The notes under the pieces are model-generated. The model searched no databases. It was not told where the DNA came from and saw nothing but the letters and a program-made list of their open reading frames with translations. This document shows positions 54,465-61,118 of a DNA stretch of 64,000 nucleotides, in pieces. How positions within the stretch are numbered: the stretch's first letter is position 1; every line of letters begins with the position of its first letter. A program made the position numbers and the translations under genes. The DNA comes from Nocardioides aromaticivorans (lineage in GTDB: Bacteria > Actinomycetota > Actinomycetes > Propionibacteriales > Nocardioidaceae): the NCBI RefSeq assembly GCF_013408525.1, contig NZ_JACBZM010000001.1:1-64000 (forward strand), in the 5' to 3' direction.

Positions 54465-56035
54465 CGGACGGGTTCCTTGATGCGGTCGTCGGGGCTGTCG
54501 GGGTTGCTGTCGGGGTTGCTGTCGGGGTTGCTGTCGGGGTTGCTGTCGGGGTTGCTGCTGGGGGTGCCGCCGGCGCGGACCGGGCGGCCGCACACGTAGC
54601 CGATGGCGCCGAGGGCGCCGATCACGGCGAGGGTGCCGAGGGTGAAGGCCTCGAAGGTCCCCTGGGACACGCCCCAGTAGTCCTCGAACGAGTAGTCGAG
54701 GCCGAAGACCCACTCGAGGGTGCCGGGGAAGACGGCGACCCAGGAGCCGAGGACGATCCAGGCGAACGCGATCCAGCCGAGCAGCGCGAACCCGCGGTCG
54801 GACAGCGGCACCCGGAAGGGCCGCTCCACGTCGGGGTACATCGTGCGCAACCGGATCGCCGCCGGGATGACGAAGAGGTAGGCGAGCAGGAACGTGGAGA
54901 TCGAGATCGTCAGCACCACGCCGAAGATCGCGCCGCCCGTGCCGGAGACCTGCATCGCCACGAGCATGAACACCGTCGCCGTGACGCCGGACAGCATGTT
55001 GACGCGCACCGGGGTGCCGAGGCCGGGGTGGAAGCGGCCGAAGAAGCCGCCGAAGAACGACCCGTCGGCGGCGGTCATCGCCTGCATGCGGTCGGAGATG
55101 ATCATCCACGCCGAGCCCTGGCTCATCAGCACGTAGACGACCACGATCGCGGTGACCTTGAGCAGCGGGTCCGCCGCGTCGCCGTACACGGAGAACACGG
55201 TCTTCACCGCGTCGAGGAAGCCGCCGATGCCGGTGATCTCGTCCTGGGGCACCACGATCAGGATCGCGAGGATCGGCACCAGGTAGCAGAAGGCCGCCGT
55301 GGCGCAGGACCGCAGGATCGAGACGGGTACGTCGCGGGCGGGGTTCTCCATCTCGCCGGCCGCGCTGTTGCCGGACTCGAAGCCGAGGTAGGCGAACAGG
55401 AGCAGCGGGACCGAGCCGAAGAGCCCGAGCAGGGTCGGGCTGAAGTCGCCCAGGCCCAGTCCGCCGACGCCGTGCTGGGCGGCATAGATCACCGTGGTCA
55501 GCACGAAGAAGACGAGCACCGCGATCTTGAGGACCGCGCCGCTGGTCGGCAGCCACTTGCCCTTCTGGAGGCTGACGACGGCGGCGAGCACGGTGATCCA
55601 GATGAACACGAGCTTGAAGGCGTAGTCGGCGAACGAGCCGGGCGTCATCGGCGTGATGTAGGTGCTGACGGTCTCGGCCGCGAGGAAGGACATCGAGCCG
55701 CCGACCCACACGGGCTGGGTGACCCAGTTGAGCAGGGACGCGACCGCGGCGGCCGGGCGCCCGAAGGCGTCACGGACCCAGGTGTAGGCGCCGCCCTCCT
55801 CGCTGAAGGCAGCACCGGTCTCGGCGAAGATCAGCCCGTAGGGCACCAGGAAGAACACGGCGAGGACGAGGGCCCAGGTGAACGCCTCGGCGCCGTACGT
55901 GGAGACCTGGCCGAGCGTCTCGAGGCCGACGACGGCCGCGATGAGCAGGAAGATGATGTCGAAGCGGCCGAGGGTGCGATGCAGGAGGGCCTGCTGCTCG
56001 GCGGCGAGCTCCGTGGGACGGACGGTGTCGGACAT
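54461..56035 (-). CDS. APC-family amino acid/amine permease
   Basis: A 524-residue APC-superfamily transporter with about 12 helices. It shows GRFDIIFLLIAAVVGLETLG, AFSEEGGAYTWVRDAFGRP and the YLGFESGNSAAGEMENPARD motif of polyamine/amino-acid exchangers. ATG 56035 is used. It overlaps the dehydrogenase ATG by four bases and follows the aldehyde dehydrogenase, so it probably imports that pathway's amine substrate. The C-terminal cytoplasmic tail ends with five tandem NPDS tetrapeptides. Confidence 0.88.
   Translation of the reverse strand: MSDTVRPTELAAEQQALLHRTLGRFDIIFLLIAAVVGLETLGQVSTYGAEAFTWALVLAVFFLVPYGLIFAETGAAFSEEGGAYTWVRDAFGRPAAAVASLLNWVTQPVWVGGSMSFLAAETVSTYITPMTPGSFADYAFKLVFIWITVLAAVVSLQKGKWLPTSGAVLKIAVLVFFVLTTVIYAAQHGVGGLGLGDFSPTLLGLFGSVPLLLFAYLGFESGNSAAGEMENPARDVPVSILRSCATAAFCYLVPILAILIVVPQDEITGIGGFLDAVKTVFSVYGDAADPLLKVTAIVVVYVLMSQGSAWMIISDRMQAMTAADGSFFGGFFGRFHPGLGTPVRVNMLSGVTATVFMLVAMQVSGTGGAIFGVVLTISISTFLLAYLFVIPAAIRLRTMYPDVERPFRVPLSDRGFALLGWIAFAWIVLGSWVAVFPGTLEWVFGLDYSFEDYWGVSQGTFEAFTLGTLAVIGALGAIGYVCGRPVRAGGTPSSNPDSNPDSNPDSNPDSNPDSPDDRIKEPVR
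54497..54556. repeat. Five 12-bp tandem repeats in permease tail
   Basis: The 12-base unit GTCGGGGTTGCT is repeated five times without interruption and in frame, encoding NPDS repeats at the permease C terminus. Such repeats change copy number by slippage, so the tail length may vary between strains. Confidence 0.8.
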
Positions 56036-56049
56036 GGGTGCTCCCGGAT

Positions 56050-57534
56050 TCAGTGGTTGATCCAGACGGTCTTGAGACCGACGTACTTGTCGAGGGCGTG
56101 GAGGGACAGGTCGCGACCGAAGCCGGAGCCCTTGAACCCTCCGAAGGGCGTCCACGCGCTGAAGGCGTCGACGCCGTTGACGGTGACCGTGCCGGCGTGG
56201 ATCCGGTCGGCGAGGCGGTGCGCGCGACGCAGGCTGCCGGTGGCGACCGAGGCGGCGAGGCCGTAGGCGGTGCCGTTGGCGAGCGCGACCGCCTCGTCCT
56301 CGCTGTCGAACGGGGTGATCGCGAGGACCGGGCCGAAGACCTCCTCGCGCGCGAGCTCGGAGGCCGGGTCGACGCCGTCGAAGACGGTGGGCTGGACGTA
56401 GCAGTCGCTGCCGTCGCGGGTGATCCGCTCCCCGCCCGTCACCAGGCGCGAGCCCGCGGCACGGGCGCCGTCGATGAAGCGCATGATGCCGTCGGTCTGC
56501 TCCGGCGAGACGACCGCGCCCATGCCGGCGGCCGGGTCCAGCGGGTCCCCCGGCGTGTACGCCGCAGCCTCGGCGGCGACCAACGCGACGAACTCCTCGT
56601 GCACCTCGCGCTGGACGAGGACGCGCGAGTGGGCGGAGCACACGGCGCCCTGGTTGAACCAGATGCCGAAGGCGGTCGCCTTCGCGGCGGCTGCCAGGTC
56701 GTCGGCGTCGGCGAAGACGAGGTGCGGGCTCTTGCCGCCGCACTCGAGCCAGACCTGCTTGAGGTTCGACTGGCCGGCGTACTGCAGGAAGTAGCGGCCG
56801 ACCTCGGTGGAGCCGGTGAAGGCGAGCACGTCGACGTCGGGGTGCAGGCCCAGTGCCCGGCCCGTGGTCTCGCCGAGCCCGGGGACCACGTTGAGGACAC
56901 CGTCGGGGATGCCGGCCTCGGCGGCGAGCTCGGCGATCCGCAGCGCCGACGACGGCGACTGCTCGGCGGGCTTGAGCACGACGCTGTTGCCGGCGGCCAT
57001 CGCCGGGGCGACCTTCCAGGCGAGCATGTCGACGGGGTAGTTCCACGGCACGACCGCGCCGACGACGCCGAGCGGGACGCGGCGGATCAGCGCGGTGGTG
57101 CCCGGCGGGGTGGGCGCGACCTCGTCGTTGACCTTGTCGATCGCCTCGGCGTAGTAGCGGAACAGGTTGACCGAGAACGGAAGGTCGAGGTCGTGCGCGT
57201 CGACGACCCGCTTGCCCATGTCGAGCGAGTCGAGCACCGCGAGCTCGGCGGCGTGCTCGGCCAGCAGGTCGGCGAAGCGCAGCATCTTCGCGCGGCGCTC
57301 AGCGACCCCGGCGCGGCTCCAGGTCCCGGCCTCGAAGGTGGCGCGGGCGGCGCGGACGGCCCGGTCGACACCGGCCTCCCCGGCGTCGGCGACCTGGGCC
57401 AGCAGCGCGCCGTTGGCCGGGTTGCGGTTCTCGAAGGTCTCCTCCCCTGCCTCGACGAAGCCGCCGCCGATGAACGGGCGGGTGTGGAGCGTGGCCTTGG
57501 CGGCCTCCGCGATCCAGTCCTGGTGAGTGCGCAC
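56050..57534 (-). CDS. Aldehyde dehydrogenase
   Basis: A 494-residue NAD(P)-dependent aldehyde dehydrogenase. PWNYPVDMLAWKVAPAMAAG, Glu in VWLECGGKSPHLVF and catalytic Cys299 in NQGAVCSAHSRV are present, and the C-terminal FGGFKGSGFGRD completes the fold. GTG 57534 follows AAAGGATC. It heads the operon ALDH-APC permease-histamine dehydrogenase, so imidazole acetaldehyde is the likely substrate, giving imidazole acetate. The TetR operator overlaps its promoter. Confidence 0.9.
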   Translation of the reverse strand: MRTHQDWIAEAAKATLHTRPFIGGGFVEAGEETFENRNPANGALLAQVADAGEAGVDRAVRAARATFEAGTWSRAGVAERRAKMLRFADLLAEHAAELAVLDSLDMGKRVVDAHDLDLPFSVNLFRYYAEAIDKVNDEVAPTPPGTTALIRRVPLGVVGAVVPWNYPVDMLAWKVAPAMAAGNSVVLKPAEQSPSSALRIAELAAEAGIPDGVLNVVPGLGETTGRALGLHPDVDVLAFTGSTEVGRYFLQYAGQSNLKQVWLECGGKSPHLVFADADDLAAAAKATAFGIWFNQGAVCSAHSRVLVQREVHEEFVALVAAEAAAYTPGDPLDPAAGMGAVVSPEQTDGIMRFIDGARAAGSRLVTGGERITRDGSDCYVQPTVFDGVDPASELAREEVFGPVLAITPFDSEDEAVALANGTAYGLAASVATGSLRRAHRLADRIHAGTVTVNGVDAFSAWTPFGGFKGSGFGRDLSLHALDKYVGLKTVWINH

Positions 57535-57547
57535 GAGTGATCCTTTC

Positions 57548-57565
57548 TTTGCGCTGCACCGCAAA
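57548..57565. promoter_or_regulatory. TetR operator in the divergent promoter
   Basis: TTTGCG (57548-57553), CTGCAC, CGCAAA (57560-57565) form an inverted repeat, with core TTGCG-N6-CGCAA, just upstream of the aldehyde dehydrogenase start and between it and the TetR gene. The same TTGCG-N6-CGCAA occurs at 58285-58300. Confidence 0.7.
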
Positions 57566-57633
57566 TATGACCCAGCGCACATCGCGTGTCAATGACCGGG
57601 CGCCGGAATTCACACAGGCGTTACGGTGGGCGC

Positions 57634-58278
57634 ATGGCACGACGCAAGGACCAGGCCGCCCGGCGCGAGCACCTCATCTCGGCGACCCTCGAGACGATCG
57701 CGACGCACGGCCTGGCCGGGGCGACGATGAAGAACATCGCCGAGACCGCGGGCATCTCCCCCCGCCTGGTCGCCTACTACTACCCCGAGTTCGAGGGGCT
57801 CATCGAGGCCGCACACCAGGCCGCGACCGACCGCTACTACTGGTCCCGGCAGCGCGACATCGAGGGCGACCTCGCCCCCGCCGAGAAGCTCGCCCGCCTC
57901 ATGCACTCCGGCCTCCCCCGCGGGAAGGACCTGCTGCTCAGCCAGGTCCTCGACGAGATCTCGGTCAGCGCGAGCCGCAGCCCGATGCACGCCACGCTGA
58001 TGACCCTGCTCTTCGACCGCGAGGTCTCGCTCTACACCTCCGTCCTCGAGGTGGGCGCGGCGCTCGGCGAGTTCACCCTCACCGACTCCGCCGACGTGAT
58101 CGCCCGCAACTTCGTCACCCTCGAGGACGCGCTCGGCCTGCACCTGCTCGCGCACAACTCGTCGATCACCCTCGAGCGCGCCGAGCAGCAGCTGGCCAGC
58201 TACGCCTTCTCCGCGACCGGCGCCCGCATCACCCCGAAGGCACCCGCCGACGCGCCGACATCCCCTCCGAAGAGCTGA
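57634..58278 (+). CDS. TetR-family transcriptional regulator
   Basis: A 214-residue regulator. The N-terminal HTH is at about 12-55 (HLISATLETIATHGLAGATM, KNIAETAGISPRLVAYYY). The C-terminal ligand domain is variable, as expected. ATG 57634 lies 6 bases after a TACGGT -10-like box (57622-57627) without a clear ribosome-binding site, so it is probably leaderless. It is divergent from the histamine operon and flanked by two matching operators, making it the likely repressor responding to the amine or aldehyde. Confidence 0.9.
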   Translation: MARRKDQAARREHLISATLETIATHGLAGATMKNIAETAGISPRLVAYYYPEFEGLIEAAHQAATDRYYWSRQRDIEGDLAPAEKLARLMHSGLPRGKDLLLSQVLDEISVSASRSPMHATLMTLLFDREVSLYTSVLEVGAALGEFTLTDSADVIARNFVTLEDALGLHLLAHNSSITLERAEQQLASYAFSATGARITPKAPADAPTSPPKS

Positions 58279-58284
58279 CCTTTG

Positions 58285-58300
58285 TTGCGCCTGAGCGCAA
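58285..58300. promoter_or_regulatory. Second TTGCG-N6-CGCAA site after tetR
   Basis: TTGCGCCTGAGCGCAA (58285-58300) matches the upstream operator plan (TTGCG-N6-CGCAA). It lies 7 bases after the tetR stop and before the convergent P450 end. Its location beyond the regulator is unusual for an operator and may instead mark a loop partner or a degenerate copy. Confidence 0.5.
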
Positions 58301-58315
58301 ATCCACCGGCTCGGG

Positions 58316-59530
58316 TCAGACGGCGACCGGCAGGCTCAGGTAGCCCCGCAGCGTGAGTCCCTCGCGACGCTGCGGCGTACCGTCGAGGCGGAGGTGGGGG
58401 TGGCGCGCCAGCAGCCGCGGCAGGGCCAGCTGCACCTCGAGGCGCGCGAGCGGGGCGCCGAGGCAGTAGTGGATGCCACCGCCGAAGGACAGCGGTCCAC
58501 CCTCGTTGCGGGTGACGTCGAGGCGGTCCGGGTCGGTGAACTTGTCGGGGTCGCGGTTGGCCGCGCCGAGGTAGCAGACGAGACGGTCCCCGGCCGCGAC
58601 GGGGACGCCGGCGACCTCGGTGTCCGCGAGGGCGACCCGGTTGGTGATCTGGACGGAGCTGTCGAAGCGGACCAGCTCCTCCGCGGCCGTGGCGACGACG
58701 GCGGGGTCCTCGCGCACCAGCGCGGCCTGGTCCGGGTGCTCGAGCAGCGCGACCAGCCCGTTGCCGAGCAGGTGGGTCGTGGTCTCGAAGCCCGCGGAGA
58801 AGAGGAGCGCTGCCATGGTCACGGCCTCCTCCCGGTCGAGCACCTCGCCGTCACCACCGGGCTCCGTGACGAGCGCGCTGAGCAGGTCGTCCTGCGGGGC
58901 ACGGCGGCGCTCGTCGACGAGATCGCCGAGATAGGCCCGCAGCGACGTGGCGGCCTCGTTGGCCAGGGCGAGCGCGTCCAGGTCGAAGACGTCGAGGATC
59001 CGCGTCCAGTCGCGCACGAGCGGCTGGAAGCCGGGCCGGTCCGCCTCGGGCACACCCAGGAGCTCGCCGATGACCGCGACGGGCAGCGGGAACGCGAGCT
59101 TCTCGACGAAGTCACCACCGTCCGCGAGCCCCTCGACGAGGTCGTCGACGAGCGCGGCGACCGACTCCTTGAGCGCCTGCACCCGTCGCGCCGTGAACGA
59201 CCGGCTGACCAGCCGCCGCAGGCGGGTGTGCCGCGGCGGGTTCGCCAGCAGCATGCTGCTGTTGAGCGTCCACAGCGCCGGCAGGTCCTTCCAATTGCCG
59301 AGGCCGAGGGCGGTGAAGAACTCCTCGTTGTCCGGCCGTCCGAGGCTGTGGTCGTGCAGCACGGCGTGGCACTCGGCGTACCGGGTGAGCACGAGGGCGC
59401 CGTCCTCGGCCAGCACCACCGGGGCGGTGCGCCGCAGCGCGTCGAAGCGCGGGTAGGGGTTCTCGCGGCCCTCGGGCTGGGTGAGCTCGTGCAGGAGCTG
59501 GTCGACCTCGGGCGTGCGGACGGCTCTCAC
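58316..59530 (-). CDS. Cytochrome P450
   Basis: A 404-residue bacterial P450. The I-helix AGFETTTH is near 245-252, EELVRFDSSVQITNRVAL (K-helix ExxR) follows, and the heme loop FGGGIHYCLGAPLAR has its proximal Cys at 356. GTG 59530 is used. No ferredoxin gene is adjacent, so redox partners come from elsewhere (the ferredoxin reductase at 36 kb is a candidate). The substrate is unknown. It converges on tetR. Confidence 0.92.
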   Translation of the reverse strand: MRAVRTPEVDQLLHELTQPEGRENPYPRFDALRRTAPVVLAEDGALVLTRYAECHAVLHDHSLGRPDNEEFFTALGLGNWKDLPALWTLNSSMLLANPPRHTRLRRLVSRSFTARRVQALKESVAALVDDLVEGLADGGDFVEKLAFPLPVAVIGELLGVPEADRPGFQPLVRDWTRILDVFDLDALALANEAATSLRAYLGDLVDERRRAPQDDLLSALVTEPGGDGEVLDREEAVTMAALLFSAGFETTTHLLGNGLVALLEHPDQAALVREDPAVVATAAEELVRFDSSVQITNRVALADTEVAGVPVAAGDRLVCYLGAANRDPDKFTDPDRLDVTRNEGGPLSFGGGIHYCLGAPLARLEVQLALPRLLARHPHLRLDGTPQRREGLTLRGYLSLPVAV

Positions 59531-59539
59531 AGGACATCC

Positions 59540-60793
59540 CTACCGCGTCGGAGCCGCTCCTGTCAGGTCGGCCAGGACCGCCCGCGCGGCACGCCCACCC
59601 GAGACGAGGGCACCCTGGATCGAGCTGGTGTCGCGGTGGTCGCCGCAGACGTAGAGCCCGTCGACGCGGACCGGCTTGCGGAAGCGGTGCGGCGCCGGCA
59701 TCGCGGGCAGGGACCGCGGGACGTCGTACGTCGCGAGGTGCTCCCATCCGGTCGTGGAGGTGTCGTAGAGGACGCCGAGGTGGGCACGCACGGACGCCTC
59801 GTCGAACGAGTCGCGGCCGCTGTGCACCAGCGAGGTGGCCACCAGCGCCCGCCCCTCGGGTGCGTACGACGGCGCGGCGGCCGAGACCACGACGGTGTTG
59901 TTGACCGGGCTGTCGCCCGGGTCGAGCAGGAGCGTCGGCTTGTCCAGCGGTGCCTCCGGCACCGCGTGGTAGATCGTGGTGACGCCCTTCCAGGCCGTCG
60001 GCCCCAGCGTGCCGCCGAGGAGGCGGTCGGCCGCGTCGGCGTCCGTCGCGACCACCACTGCGCGCGCCGCCACCGGGCCGGCGGTCGTCGTCACGCCGTC
60101 GGCGCGGACCTCCGTGACCTCGACGCCGAGGTGGACGCTGCCCGTCGTCAACCGGCCGGCGAGCTGCTCGGGGACCTGCTGCATCCCCCCGGCCGGCACC
60201 GTCGAGTCGCCCCGGGCGAACATCCGCAGCATGAGGTCGACGAAGCGGGACGAGGTCGTCATCTCCTGCTCGAGGAGGACACCGCTGAAGAAGGGCCGCA
60301 GCACCCGCTCCACCGCGGTGTCGTCGAGGCCCATCGCCGCCCAGTGCTCGGCCGCCGTGCGGTCCTCCCGGCCCTTGAGCCTGGCGGCGGGGGCAAGGGT
60401 GACGACGCCCGCGTAGCCCGCCAGCGCCGCCTTGGCCCGGATCCCGCCGACCGGCGCGGTCAGCGCCTTGGGCAGGGCCATCAGCTCGCGGCGCGGGTCG
60501 CCGATCCGGTGGTTCGCCCCGTCCACGTGGACAAGCGCGGCACGGTCGAAGCACCGGAGGTCGAGCGCGTCGAGGTCGAGCAGGCGTCGTACCGCCGGAT
60601 AGGCGGTGTTGAGCACCTGGAAGCCGCGGTCGAGGAGGAACCCGTCGACGCGGTCGGTGCGCATCCGGCCGCCGACGCCGTCGCTCGCCTCGAGCACCAC
60701 GACGTCGAGCCCCGCGTCGCTGAGCCGCGTCGCCGCGGCGAGGCCGGCGAGGCCCGCGCCGACGACGACCACGTCGGACCCGGTGGGGACCAC
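59540..60793 (-). CDS. FAD-dependent amine-oxidase/CrtI-like oxidoreductase
   Basis: A 417-residue flavoprotein. VVVVGAGLAGLAAATRLSDAG and VVLEASDGVGGRMRTDRVDG at the N terminus are the GxGxxG and GG-R motifs of the flavin amine oxidase/phytoene-desaturase group. The C-terminal VCGDHRDTSSIQGALVSGGR closes the FAD site. Its stop is 10 bases from the P450 GTG start, so the two are probably one operon. It may desaturate or oxidise an isoprenoid or amine. No precise substrate can be given. Confidence 0.82.
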   Translation of the reverse strand: MVPTGSDVVVVGAGLAGLAAATRLSDAGLDVVVLEASDGVGGRMRTDRVDGFLLDRGFQVLNTAYPAVRRLLDLDALDLRCFDRAALVHVDGANHRIGDPRRELMALPKALTAPVGGIRAKAALAGYAGVVTLAPAARLKGREDRTAAEHWAAMGLDDTAVERVLRPFFSGVLLEQEMTTSSRFVDLMLRMFARGDSTVPAGGMQQVPEQLAGRLTTGSVHLGVEVTEVRADGVTTTAGPVAARAVVVATDADAADRLLGGTLGPTAWKGVTTIYHAVPEAPLDKPTLLLDPGDSPVNNTVVVSAAAPSYAPEGRALVATSLVHSGRDSFDEASVRAHLGVLYDTSTTGWEHLATYDVPRSLPAMPAPHRFRKPVRVDGLYVCGDHRDTSSIQGALVSGGRAARAVLADLTGAAPTR

Positions 60794-60796
60794 GCC

Positions 60797-61009
60797 TCAG
60801 CCCTTCCGCTTCAAGGCCGACGGCTTGTGCACGGCCTCGCCACCGCTCTCGGTGCTGCGCACCAGGTACTGCGGCGCGTCCCTGCTCGCCCGCACCGTTC
60901 GGCCCGCCAGCTCGGTGTCCTCGGTGATCTTGCGCAGGACCTTGCCCTCCGCCGTGCCGCCGTGGCTCTGCCAGGTCACCCGGTCGCCCTTGTGGAACTC
61001 CGTGGTCAT
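60797..61009 (-). CDS. DUF2945 (hypervirulence-associated TUDOR-like) protein
   Basis: A 70-residue single-domain protein. FHKGDRVTWQSHGGTAEGKV, the ASRDAPQYLVRSTESGGEAV middle and HKPSALKRK end are typical of DUF2945/HVA1 proteins, small SH3- or TUDOR-like folds of unknown role. ATG 61009 is used. It lies just downstream of the JetC-like gene and just upstream of the oxidoreductase, and could belong to either transcript. Confidence 0.8.
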   Translation of the reverse strand: MTTEFHKGDRVTWQSHGGTAEGKVLRKITEDTELAGRTVRASRDAPQYLVRSTESGGEAVHKPSALKRKG

Positions 61010-61118
61010 CACCGCTCCGTCCCGATTCGGTCCCGTGCCGTCGAGGGGGCGGTACCCCGGACATGCCGGAGCCACCCGCCGTCACCTGTGGTTCGGCGCG
61101 GGCGGTGGTCCGGATGGG

